A stretch of DNA of 19,041 bases from an uncultured bacterium (GCA_903907175.1 CAIVNB010000012.1:1-19041); one strand, 5' to 3'. Counted from the first letter of the stretch, positions 1 through 6,130 are shown. Translations and numbers: made by a program. The notes: generated from the sequence alone by a model not told the origin.

Positions 1-291
1 GAATATCAAGATGTTTTTTCTTTTTTCTTTTTCAAAAAAAATATTGGAGCAAAATATTTCTGGATACGCTCTAATCTTTCTAACCTCTGGTCCCAACTAC
101 TCGATTCTTCTATTTTTATGTTTATTGCTTATCTTGGCGTATTGCCTGTAAAAACTATAATTTTAATTATTATTCCATGGTGGATTTACAAAGTAGCCAT
201 GGGTTTTGCTTATACCCCACTTTCTTATTTAGCGATTCGTATTTTGAGAGGCAAAAATGAAAATAACTCCAATCAAAACCAAAGTATTTAA
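1..291 (+). CDS. C-terminal part of VUT-family (queuosine precursor) transporter
   Basis: This is an open frame running in from the left edge, so the start is missing; it ends at TAA 289-291. The visible 96 residues hold a cytoplasmic stretch, the segment RSNLSNLWSQLLDSSIF, two hydrophobic helices around IAYLGVLPVKTIILIIIPWW, and the TP..YLAIR pattern before a polar tail. NL.SQ..DS, the GVLP turn and the late K.....TP..YL are typical of the VUT/YhhQ family (DUF165), inner-membrane carriers of 7-deazaguanine queuosine precursors. The final 35 bases overlap the next gene, which suggests translational coupling. The substrate could differ, because the neighbours are folate and thymidylate genes rather than queuosine genes. 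Family call is fairly sure; substrate is not. Confidence 0.75.
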   Translation, partial: EYQDVFSFFFFKKNIGAKYFWIRSNLSNLWSQLLDSSIFMFIAYLGVLPVKTIILIIIPWWIYKVAMGFAYTPLSYLAIRILRGKNENNSNQNQSI

Positions 292-961
292 CGAGAATGA
301 AAAACTTTTAGAGTTTATTCTGAAATATGTAAAAAAAATTCCAGATAATTCTATTTTAGTTGTCACTTCTAAGATTGTAGCTCTAGGAGAGGGGAGAACT
401 GCAGTATGTAAAAATGAAGAAGAAAAAACAAAACTTATAAAAAAAGAAAGTGATTTTGCACTTGAAACAAAGCAGGTGTGGCTCACAATAAAAGACAATA
501 TGGTTATGGCAAATGCTGGAATTGATGAATCAAATGCCAATGGCAAAATAATTCTTTTACCAAAAGATAGTTTCAAAAGTGCGGAAATTATTAGAAAAAA
601 AATAATACAAAAATTTAAATTAAAAAATTTCGGCGTGTTAATAACAGACAGCAGAGTATTTCCACTACGAGCTGGTATAGTAGGCGTGGCGCTCGGATAT
701 GCAGGATTTAAGGGCGTTCGAGACTATCGCGGGACTCACGATATATTTGGAAGAGTTCTAAAATTCTCTCGTACTGACGTTGCAGATAGCTTAGCAACAT
801 CTGCTGTATTTTGTATGGGAGAGGGAAAAGAACAACAACCACTTGCATTAATCACAAATGCCCCAGTGGAATTTGTTGAAAAAATAAACAAGAAAGAATT
901 AATAATCGAGATAAAAGACGATTTGTATTTGCCACTTTTTGGGAGTATCATTAAGAGGTAA
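257..961 (+). CDS. CofE-like gamma-glutamyl ligase, possible FolC substitute
   Basis: The 234-residue protein matches the F420-0:gamma-glutamyl ligase family (COG1478, PF01996). Near residues 31-47 it has the early strand ILVVTSKIVALGEGR, and near 129-165 the family core TDSRVFPLRAGIVGVALGYA followed by G.RDYRG..DIFGR. CofE adds glutamate to coenzyme F420-0 using GTP, but nothing here points to F420. From established knowledge, a COG1478 protein of Chlamydia was shown to stand in for FolC in folate glutamylation. The genes just downstream (dCMP deaminase, folA, thyA) make the same role likely here; this is inference. The start ATG 257 follows GAGAGG, one of the few Shine-Dalgarno-like sites in the window, and overlaps the transporter gene by 35 bases. 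Confidence 0.8.
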   Translation: MKITPIKTKVFNENEKLLEFILKYVKKIPDNSILVVTSKIVALGEGRTAVCKNEEEKTKLIKKESDFALETKQVWLTIKDNMVMANAGIDESNANGKIILLPKDSFKSAEIIRKKIIQKFKLKNFGVLITDSRVFPLRAGIVGVALGYAGFKGVRDYRGTHDIFGRVLKFSRTDVADSLATSAVFCMGEGKEQQPLALITNAPVEFVEKINKKELIIEIKDDLYLPLFGSIIKR

Positions 962-988
962 AATTACCAATAATTTATTTTTAACAAT

Positions 989-1501
989 ATGAAAAAAACA
1001 ATAAAAAAGGAAATCGAGAATAAGCATAAACGTCCATCTTGGGATGAATACTTTTCAAGTATGGTTGAATTAGTTGGTACCAGAAGTACATGCGATAGGG
1101 GGAAATCTGGATGTGTAATTGTAAAAGACAAAAGAGTTTTAAGTACTGGTTACATAGGTTCACCTATGGGCACAGCACATTGCGATGACGCTGGGCATGA
1201 GATGCATACAGTAGTACAAGACAATGGAACGGAGAGTAGGCATTGTATTCGTACTGCTCACGCAGAACAAAATGCCATAGTAAATGCTGCTCGCTTTGGC
1301 ATAGCGCTTGATGGGGCAACTTTATATTGTCATATGACACCATGTTACGTTTGTGCGAAAATGGTTATTAACGCAGGAATAAAAAGAGTAGTTTGTAATA
1401 TGGACTATCATGCCGGGGGGAGAAGCAAGGAATTATTTAAAGAAGCTAAAATAAAATATGAATTATTAAAAGAAGAAATGCAGAAATATAAGGATATGTA
1501 A
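989..1501 (+). CDS. dCMP deaminase
   Basis: This zinc-dependent deaminase converts dCMP to dUMP, the substrate of the thymidylate synthase encoded nearby. The 170-residue protein has the catalytic HAEQNAI motif (His ligand and catalytic Glu, about residue 91) and the zinc-binding TPCYVCAK motif (PCxxC, about residue 117). The segment GYIGSPMGTAHCDDAGHEMH matches the substrate and effector region of dCMP deaminases rather than cytidine or tRNA-adenosine deaminases. It lies 27 bases after the ligase gene and 5 bases before the next gene, so one operon is likely. There is no Shine-Dalgarno sequence before ATG 989, only AT-rich sequence. Making dUMP from dCMP would bypass the need for dUTP hydrolysis. 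Confidence 0.92.
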   Translation: MKKTIKKEIENKHKRPSWDEYFSSMVELVGTRSTCDRGKSGCVIVKDKRVLSTGYIGSPMGTAHCDDAGHEMHTVVQDNGTESRHCIRTAHAEQNAIVNAARFGIALDGATLYCHMTPCYVCAKMVINAGIKRVVCNMDYHAGGRSKELFKEAKIKYELLKEEMQKYKDM

Positions 1502-1506
1502 ATTTT

Positions 1507-2058
1507 ATGTCCAAAATAATTATTGGATTAGTTGGTTCACTTGCGAGTGGAAAGGAAACGACAAAAAAATATTTAGCAGAAAAATATAATGCAAAAGATT
1601 GCAAATTTTCTTCTATTTTAAGAGACGTACTTGAAAGGGTAGCTGTACCAAATAGCCGAGAGAACCTTCAGAAAATTTCTACTATTTTGCGTGCGAATTT
1701 CGGAGAAAATTTACTAGCAAAAGCAATTGCTATGGATGCATCAAAATTAGATGCAGATGTGGTTGTCATTGATGGAGTACGAAGGTTTACAGACATTGAA
1801 CATTTAAATGAATTACCAAATTTTATTTTAGTAAAGATTGATGCTGATTCAAAAGTGAGATATGAAAGGATGAAAATAAGAAATGAAAATGCCGGAGATG
1901 ATAAAAAAACATTTGAACAATTTTTAGAAGATCATAACGCCGAAGCAGATAAACAAATTCCAGAAGTTATGAAGACAGCAAAATATTCTATTGATAATTC
2001 AGGGACGCTAGAAGATTTATATAAACAAATCAATGAAATAATTAAGAAACTTTCTTAA
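1507..2058 (+). CDS. P-loop (deoxy)nucleoside monophosphate kinase-like protein
   Basis: This 183-residue protein has an N-terminal Walker A loop, GSLASGKET (residues 10-18), in which Glu follows the Lys in place of the usual Ser/Thr. A hydrophobic strand ending in IDGVRRFTDIEHL (about 88-100) resembles the substrate-side motif of phage dNMP kinases and dephospho-CoA kinase-like proteins. An Arg-rich LID-like stretch follows (RYERMKIRNENAG). Its place 5 bases after dCMP deaminase and opposite folA-thyA suggests phosphorylation of a deoxynucleotide such as dTMP or dCMP. That is inference; a dephospho-CoA kinase-like role cannot be excluded. Its 3' end overlaps the convergent folA gene by 17 bases. 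Confidence 0.6.
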   Translation: MSKIIIGLVGSLASGKETTKKYLAEKYNAKDCKFSSILRDVLERVAVPNSRENLQKISTILRANFGENLLAKAIAMDASKLDADVVVIDGVRRFTDIEHLNELPNFILVKIDADSKVRYERMKIRNENAGDDKKTFEQFLEDHNAEADKQIPEVMKTAKYSIDNSGTLEDLYKQINEIIKKLS

Positions 2059-2575
2059 TATATTCACAAAATTCTAAATCATATTTATTTTGGTCATCTT
2101 TTTGAAAAAGAGTGCTTTTTGTTTTTTCCCATTTTGTTTTTTCTATGATAGGGAAGAATATTTCGGCATCAGAAAATGATGCATTTACATGTGTGATATA
2201 AAGCTTGTCTGCAATGTCGATAAATAATTTATATATCATTCCGCCACCTATAACAAAAACTTCTTCGTCTTTTTTAGTTGTTTTTGAAAGCAACTCCATT
2301 GTTTCTGGAATAGAATAAACAATTTCTGCTCCTTCTTTTTCAAAATTTTTGTCTTGGGTAAGAATTATATTTCTGCGATTTGGTAATAATCTGCCAATTT
2401 GTTTCCCGTTTTCATCTTGGGCCAAAGATTCAAATGTTTTTTGTCCCATAATTACTGTGTGGCCTCGAGTAGTTTCTCGAAAATGTTTCATGTCCACAGG
2501 TAAATTCCAAAGAAGATCATTCTTTTTTCCCAATTCATTATTTTTACCAATGGCTGCAATGAGAGATAAAATCAT
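2042..2575 (-). CDS. folA: Dihydrofolate reductase
   Basis: It reduces dihydrofolate to tetrahydrofolate with NADPH, regenerating the cofactor that ThyA oxidises. The 177 residues show the order typical of bacterial DHFR: AAIGKNNELG, then LLWNLPVDMKHFRETT (the Asp in LPVDM is the expected catalytic acid), VIMGQKTFESL, LPNRRNIILT, and VIGGGMIYKLF near residue 120. It starts 4 bases after the thyA stop on the same strand, so thyA and folA form one transcript. No Shine-Dalgarno sequence precedes it, so coupling to thyA translation is likely. Its 3' end overlaps the convergent kinase-like gene, and I see no terminator between them. Confidence 0.95.
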   Translation of the reverse strand: MILSLIAAIGKNNELGKKNDLLWNLPVDMKHFRETTRGHTVIMGQKTFESLAQDENGKQIGRLLPNRRNIILTQDKNFEKEGAEIVYSIPETMELLSKTTKKDEEVFVIGGGMIYKLFIDIADKLYITHVNASFSDAEIFFPIIEKTKWEKTKSTLFQKDDQNKYDLEFCEYIKKVS

Positions 2576-2579
2576 TTTT

Positions 2580-3452
2580 TTATATTGCTATTTCAAACGG
2601 GATACGATCATAACTTTCATAATTTAATACTTTTGTGTCTTCGGCATGCCAATCAAAAATTGATTTCCAGTTTCCCGTTTCAATTTTTGATAGGGGATAT
2701 TTTTCAGGATCTCTACTTAATTGTTCTTTGGCGCCATCGATGTGATTTTCAAAAACATGTACATCTGCTAAAAATCCAACGAGCTTTCCTTCTTTAAAAC
2801 CAGCTTCTTTAGCAATTAAGTGAAGCAGTAATGCATAGCTTGCAATATTGAATGGTAGGCCGAGCATAGTATCTACGGAACGTTGATTCCACATTAAATT
2901 TAATTTATCCCCAATAGTAGTAATTTGGAAGGAATAATGACATGGAGGTAAAGCCATCTCGTTAAACTGAAGTGGGTTCCAAGCACTGACAATCATGCGA
3001 CGATCGCGTGGATTTGTTTTTAATGTTTCAATAACTTTTTTTAGTTGATCAATCCCTTGCCCTTCATAATTTGCATCGTAATTAGTGTAAGGAGCATTAA
3101 AGTGTCGCCACTGGAAACCATAAATTGGTCCCAATTCTCTTTCTTCCAGCATTCTTTTTTTAGAAGCTTCGTCGTGGCCATATGGAGCAAGTTGTGGTTT
3201 TGCCCACTCATCCCATATATGGTTATTTTTATCTTGTAACCATTTTTTATCTGTTATGCCATTGATGAAAAATTCTAATTCAGTTGCAACCAAGCGTAAA
3301 GGAACTTTTTTAGTAGTTAGTAGTGGAAACCCTTTAGACATATCATGCTCAAAAATAGCTCCAGCAATAGTATAGGCAGGAGTTCCTTGGCGAGTAGAGA
3401 TTTTTTCACCATTTTCTAAGACTTTTTTTACGATATCTAAATATGTTCGCAT
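2580..3452 (-). CDS. thyA: Thymidylate synthase (ThyA type)
   Basis: It methylates dUMP to dTMP with methylene-tetrahydrofolate and releases dihydrofolate. Visible motifs are MSKGFPLLTTKK, the phosphate-binding RDRRMIVSAWNP, the catalytic cysteine in PPCHYSFQ, MWNQRSVDTMLGLPFNIASY, and HVFENHIDGAKEQLSR. I use the ATG at 3452, giving MRTYLDIVKKVLENG, which matches the family's N-terminus. An upstream in-frame ATG at 3473 would add seven residues, but the -10 box TATAAT (3464-3459) lies inside that extension. With transcription starting 7 bases past this box, the mRNA begins at the A of ATG 3452, so it should be leaderless. The 290-residue length includes a small insertion relative to the shortest ThyA proteins. 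Confidence 0.96.
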   Translation of the reverse strand: MRTYLDIVKKVLENGEKISTRQGTPAYTIAGAIFEHDMSKGFPLLTTKKVPLRLVATELEFFINGITDKKWLQDKNNHIWDEWAKPQLAPYGHDEASKKRMLEERELGPIYGFQWRHFNAPYTNYDANYEGQGIDQLKKVIETLKTNPRDRRMIVSAWNPLQFNEMALPPCHYSFQITTIGDKLNLMWNQRSVDTMLGLPFNIASYALLLHLIAKEAGFKEGKLVGFLADVHVFENHIDGAKEQLSRDPEKYPLSKIETGNWKSIFDWHAEDTKVLNYESYDRIPFEIAI

Positions 3453-3458
3453 AAGCTG

Positions 3459-3464
3459 ATTATA
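3459..3464 (-). promoter_or_regulatory. thyA promoter -10 box, leaderless start
   Basis: On the minus strand TATAAT lies at 3464-3459. The A of the chosen thyA ATG (3452) is exactly 7 bases past its last base, so transcription and translation should start at the same base. No good -35 box is visible at 17 bp, where the rpmB terminator lies. Confidence 0.7.
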
Positions 3465-3471
3465 CCAAAAC

Positions 3472-3496
3472 AAAAAAACTCCGCTAGGAGTTTTTA
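3472..3496 (-). terminator. rpmB terminator
   Basis: The inverted repeat AAAAACTCC/GGAGTTTTT with loop GCTA (plus-strand order) lies 8 bases past the rpmB stop. On the minus strand it gives a stem followed by a T-run, a normal intrinsic terminator. It separates rpmB from thyA-folA. Confidence 0.85.
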
Positions 3497-3503
3497 AGAG
3501 TTT

Positions 3504-3746
3504 TTATTTTACGATTCCAGCTTTTTTAAGAGTTTTGTAAATGCCATTTTTCTTCATAGTACGCATGCCAGTAGTTGAGACTTCAATTCTAACTGACTTT
3601 CCTAATTCAGGCACAAAAATCTTCTTCTTTTGAATATTTGGGTATTTTCTCTTTTTGCCTGTTGGGTTAAATTTAGTTGCACGAGTGCGATTTGAGTACC
3701 CACCTCCAACAATTGATCCTTTTTTTGATATTGCACATGATTTCAT
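3504..3746 (-). CDS. rpmB: Ribosomal protein bL28
   Basis: This is a protein of the large ribosomal subunit. The 80 residues begin MKSCAISKKGSIVGGGYSNR and continue with TRATKFNPTGKKRKYPNIQ, the conserved L28 N-terminal half. The C-terminus has VSTTGMRTMKKNGI. One Cys is present (C4) and the zinc-type CxxC pairs are absent. The gene is transcribed alone: its promoter overlaps that of the divergent M50 protease, and a hairpin terminator lies just past its stop codon, separating it from thyA. The predicted leader is only about 8 nt. Confidence 0.95.
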   Translation of the reverse strand: MKSCAISKKGSIVGGGYSNRTRATKFNPTGKKRKYPNIQKKKIFVPELGKSVRIEVSTTGMRTMKKNGIYKTLKKAGIVK

Positions 3747-3756
3747 AATTTTTTTA

Positions 3757-3768
3757 TGTTATCATAAA
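3757..3768. promoter_or_regulatory. Overlapping divergent promoters of rpmB and the M50 protease
   Basis: The short palindrome TTATCATAA (3759-3767) provides TATCAT on the plus strand, preceded by TG as an extended -10 (3757-3765), and TATGAT on the minus strand (3766-3761). Predicted starts are about 3772 (+) and 3754 (-), giving leaders of 3 and 8 nt. Confidence 0.6.
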
Positions 3769-3774
3769 ATCCAT

Positions 3775-4398
3775 ATGAATGCAATTGATGCGATTTTTTA
3801 TGTAGCTATGCTTGTGATGTCAGTTGTTATCCACGAAGTTTCTCATGGATACGTTGCAGAATATTTTGGCGACAAGACAGCTCGTTTTGCTGGACGGCTT
3901 ACCCTCAATCCAATAAATCATTTAGATTTATTTGGCTCTATTTTATTGCCAGCGCTTCTAGTAATAAGTCAGGCGCCTTTTTTAATTGGTTGGGCAAAAC
4001 CAGTACCTTATAACCCAAATAACCTTAGTGATAGAAAATGGGGGACAGTTGCTGTCGCTTCTGCTGGAGTGTTGGCAAATTTTGCGATAGCAATTTTTTT
4101 TGGTCTCATTTTGCGCTTTTCAGAAGGCGCGAATGTGCCAGCAGGTTTTAATTTTATTATTTCTTCGATAGTGCTTGTGAACTTGAGTTTGGGGATATTT
4201 AATCTTGTGCCTATCCCACCACTTGATGGTTCTAAAATACTTTTTAATCTATTGCCTGCTTCTTTTCATCAGGTGATAAGTTTTTTTGAAACATATTCGC
4301 TTGTTTTGATTATTGCTTTTGTTTTCTTTTTATCTAAATATTTGCTTCCAATTTTGATTTTTCTTTATAGCCTTATTACTGGCTTGCCCATACACTAA
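3775..4398 (+). CDS. M50-family site-2-type membrane metalloprotease
   Basis: This is an integral membrane zinc protease of the YwhC/S2P-like M50 group. The 207 residues carry the zinc motif HEVSH in the first membrane helix (about residues 20-24), the ARFAGRLTLNPINHLDLFGS segment, GWAKPVPYNP, and the third zinc-ligand region NLVPIPPLDGSKIL near residue 140, followed by hydrophobic helices. Start 3775 gives MNAIDAIFYVAML and sits 3 bases past the predicted transcription start; a longer reading frame from 3655 would run through the opposite promoter and rpmB and is rejected. The last codons (P-I-H-stop) lie inside a palindromic element and may be contributed by it. Substrate unknown. Confidence 0.9.
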   Translation: MNAIDAIFYVAMLVMSVVIHEVSHGYVAEYFGDKTARFAGRLTLNPINHLDLFGSILLPALLVISQAPFLIGWAKPVPYNPNNLSDRKWGTVAVASAGVLANFAIAIFFGLILRFSEGANVPAGFNFIISSIVLVNLSLGIFNLVPIPPLDGSKILFNLLPASFHQVISFFETYSLVLIIAFVFFLSKYLLPILIFLYSLITGLPIH

Positions 4399-4460
4399 TT
4401 TACATGACGTTGAATACAACGCGCCAGGGGCGCATCATGCAAATTAGTGTATGGGCTTGC
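4381..4460. repeat. Palindromic MITE-like element with flanking direct repeat
   Basis: GGCTTGC occurs at 4381-4387 and 4454-4460. Between them, GCCCATACACTAATTT (4386-4401) pairs perfectly with AAATTAGTGTATGGGC (4441-4456), and after one mismatch CATGA pairs with TCATG. The centre can form two small hairpins, CGTTG/CAACG and CGCC/GGCG, making a three-way junction. It supplies the stop codon of the M50 gene and abuts the rpsL -35 box. The direct repeat partly overlaps the inverted repeat, so a target-site duplication is plausible but unproven. Confidence 0.7.
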
Positions 4461-4485
4461 AATTTGATTTAATAAATAGTATATT
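4457..4485 (+). promoter_or_regulatory. rpsL promoter
   Basis: TTGCAA (4457-4462), a 17-bp spacer and TATATT (4480-4485); same boxes and spacing as the fusA promoter. Predicted start at 4492. Confidence 0.7.
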
Positions 4486-4491
4486 ATCGCC

Positions 4492-4512
4492 ATAGTCCTA
4501 TGGGGCTATTTT
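4492..4512 (+). promoter_or_regulatory. 5'-terminal hairpin and U-run of the rpsL mRNA
   Basis: ATAGTCC pairs with GGGCTAT (one G-U) around loop TATG, then TTTT. The stem begins at the predicted first base of the transcript. Confidence 0.6.
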
Positions 4513-4520
4513 ATTTACAA

Positions 4521-4940
4521 ATGCCTACAATAAACCAATTAATTAAAAAGAATAGAACAAAAGTTCACCGAAAATCCAAGACGGTGGCTTTAGCGCGAGG
4601 ATTTAATGTTTTAAAAAATCGACCAGTATACTTCCCAGCTCCATTCAAAAGAGGAGTTTGCACGAAAGTTACTACCACTACTCCTAAGAAACCAAACTCA
4701 GCTCTTCGAAAAATCGCAAGAGTGCGTTTGACCAATGGTATGGAAGTTACTGCTTATATTCCTGGAGAAGGACATAATTTACAAGAACACTCTGTGGTAA
4801 TGCTTCGAGGTGGTCGTGTTAAAGACTTAATCGGAGTAAGATATCACATCGTTCGTGGAGTACTCGATACTCAAGGAGTTGAGAAACGAAGACAGGGACG
4901 ATCACTTTACGGAAACAAGAGACCAAAAGCAGCTAAATAA
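4521..4940 (+). CDS. rpsL: Ribosomal protein uS12
   Basis: This is a decoding-centre protein of the 30S subunit. The start MPTINQLIKKNRTKVHRKSK at 4521 is the classic S12 N-terminus; an in-frame ATG at 4500 lies in the leader hairpin and is rejected. Core motifs TTTPKKPNSALRKIARVRLT, EGHNLQEHSVV and GGRVKDL are intact. At 139 residues it is longer than the usual ~124 because of an insertion near residues 25-40 (ARGFNVLKNRPVYFPAP) ahead of KRGVCT. The normally conserved Pro in KDLPGVRYH is Ile here. The Lys at the streptomycin-site position in TPKKPNSA is present. First gene of an rpsL-rpsG unit. Confidence 0.97.
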   Translation: MPTINQLIKKNRTKVHRKSKTVALARGFNVLKNRPVYFPAPFKRGVCTKVTTTTPKKPNSALRKIARVRLTNGMEVTAYIPGEGHNLQEHSVVMLRGGRVKDLIGVRYHIVRGVLDTQGVEKRRQGRSLYGNKRPKAAK

Positions 4941-4966
4941 ACTTATAAAATAAATTAAATTATAAA

Positions 4967-5437
4967 ATGCGAAGAAAAGTAAAAAACAGAAATATCGTAG
5001 AGCCAGACTTTTTATATAATTCTCAAAAACTAGAGAAGTTTATAAATTATGTCATGTGGTCTGGAAAGAAAGAAACTGCTCGAAAGGTAATGTACAAGGC
5101 TTTTGATGTAATCAAAGAAAAGACAGGCAATCCAAATCCGCTTGAGATTTTTGATTTAGCAATGAAGAATGCAGGACCACTTACTGAAGTTCGTTCAAAG
5201 AGAATTGGAGGTGCAAACTATCAGGTGCCACGAGAAGTTCGTCCAGAGAGAAGACTTATGCTTGCTATGCGTTGGATTCGTGACGCAGCTCGTTCTAAAA
5301 AAGGGCAACCAATGCACTTAAAACTTGCTGAAGAATTAATTCTTGCTTCAAAAAACGAAGGTGCTGCTATCAAAAAGAAAGAAGATACTCACAAAATGGC
5401 AGAATCGAACAAAGCATTTGCACACTTCGCTTGGTAA
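4967..5437 (+). CDS. rpsG: Ribosomal protein uS7
   Basis: This 30S head assembly protein binds the 3' major domain of 16S rRNA. It has 156 residues, the normal bacterial length, beginning MRRKVKNRNIVEPDFLYNS. The conserved block GGANYQVPREVRPERR and the C-terminal HKMAESNKAFAHFAW are clear. It lies 26 bases after rpsL with no Shine-Dalgarno sequence. It is followed by a strong tetraloop terminator rather than by fusA, so the usual rpsL-rpsG-fusA-tuf continuity is broken here. Confidence 0.97.
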   Translation: MRRKVKNRNIVEPDFLYNSQKLEKFINYVMWSGKKETARKVMYKAFDVIKEKTGNPNPLEIFDLAMKNAGPLTEVRSKRIGGANYQVPREVRPERRLMLAMRWIRDAARSKKGQPMHLKLAEELILASKNEGAAIKKKEDTHKMAESNKAFAHFAW

Positions 5438-5453
5438 TAAAATACATCTTAAG

Positions 5454-5472
5454 TCCCCGAAAGGGGATTTTT
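5454..5472 (+). terminator. rpsG terminator
   Basis: TCCCC-GAAA-GGGGA then TTTTT: a GNRA-tetraloop hairpin with a U-run, 16 bases after the rpsG stop. Confidence 0.93.
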
Positions 5473-5489
5473 GTTTTGCCTAATTACTA

Positions 5490-5518
5490 TTGACTTTTTA
5501 ATCAATACATGCTATTAT
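5490..5518 (+). promoter_or_regulatory. Lipoprotein gene promoter
   Basis: TTGACT (5490-5495), 17-bp spacer, TATTAT (5513-5518) preceded by TGC as an extended -10. Predicted start about 5525, giving a leader of about 130 nt before ATG 5657. Confidence 0.75.
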
Positions 5519-5562
5519 GTCGCGATAAGGGTTCTTTCAAAAATCTTCATAATTATTATATT

Positions 5563-5610
5563 TTCAATATAGGTCTTTGGGCGCTTTTGTTCCTAAGGGT
5601 CTATATTGAA
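5563..5610 (+). promoter_or_regulatory. Long hairpin in the lipoprotein 5' leader
   Basis: TTCAATATAG (5563-5572) pairs perfectly with CTATATTGAA (5601-5610). The stem continues inward for nine more pairs, several of them G-U, to a loop near 5582-5591. The G-U pairs suggest an RNA structure rather than a DNA site. No U-run follows, so it is not a terminator. No known riboswitch is recognised. Confidence 0.6.
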
Positions 5611-5656
5611 CATTAAAATTAACACAGTTGTTTAAATTTTTTAATCAGTAATTCTT

Positions 5657-5998
5657 ATGAAGAAGATTGGGTTTTTTCTTTTTGTCAGTTTCCTGTTTAC
5701 TCTTACGTCCTGTAGTAAGGATAATGAAACTCCATGGATGAATGAAACAGCGAAATACGTTACATTTGAAAATCATCTTGATTGTCAAATTGATATCAAT
5801 ATTAAAAATTCGGGATGTGTTCACCTTATGTTTGCTCATCAAGTTCTTAATATTGAAACGAGATTCATGGGTAATGGCCCGTATATCCTTGGAAAAGAAT
5901 ATACTGTGTATATAAAACCAGACCCTAATAGTTTTAAGGGATATCATCTTTTCACCACTGGAACAGTAGGGGCACTAAATTTCGTAATGCCGAAGTAG
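5657..5998 (+). CDS. Small predicted lipoprotein of unknown function
   Basis: The 113-residue product has a typical lipoprotein signal: basic MKK, a hydrophobic stretch FFLFVSFLFTL, and lipobox LTSC with Cys19 as the predicted lipidated residue followed by SKDN. The mature part of about 95 residues is rich in Asn, Phe, Tyr and Thr, has two further Cys (in DCQIDIN and SGCVHLM) that might form a disulfide, and looks like a beta-rich soluble domain. I do not recognise the family. It is a single-gene unit with its own TTGACT/TATTAT promoter, a long structured leader and a GC-rich terminator, set between rpsG and fusA. Confidence covers its being a real lipoprotein gene. Confidence 0.75.
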   Translation: MKKIGFFLFVSFLFTLTSCSKDNETPWMNETAKYVTFENHLDCQIDINIKNSGCVHLMFAHQVLNIETRFMGNGPYILGKEYTVYIKPDPNSFKGYHLFTTGTVGALNFVMPK

Positions 5999-6010
5999 AA
6001 AAATATTTAA

Positions 6011-6048
6011 CGGCGCCAGCTTATGGAAGCAGGCGCCGTTTTTTTTAT
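6011..6048 (+). terminator. Lipoprotein gene terminator
   Basis: CGGCGCC/GGCGCCG, with inner GCTT/AAGC around ATGG, then eight T. This is the most GC-rich hairpin of the window. Confidence 0.93.
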
Positions 6049-6077
6049 TTGCAAAAAGAGAGGTTTTGTTATATATT
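6049..6077 (+). promoter_or_regulatory. fusA promoter
   Basis: TTGCAA (6049-6054), 17-bp spacer, TATATT (6072-6077). Predicted start 6084; leader about 47 nt. Confidence 0.75.
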
Positions 6078-6083
6078 GTTTTT

Positions 6084-6102
6084 AGCGCAAGTCGCGCTTT
6101 TT
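6084..6102 (+). promoter_or_regulatory. 5'-terminal hairpin and U-run of the fusA mRNA
   Basis: AGCGC pairs with GCGCT around loop AAGTC, then TTTT. It begins at the predicted first base and resembles a tiny terminator. Confidence 0.6.
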
Positions 6103-6130
6103 AATATTAAGTTTAAAATAAGTAAATTAT

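Noticed and set aside
4386..4456. Cloverleaf-like fold resembling a tRNA
   Set aside because: The fold has a far too long outer stem, only two short inner hairpins, and no T-loop, anticodon loop or CCA-type end.
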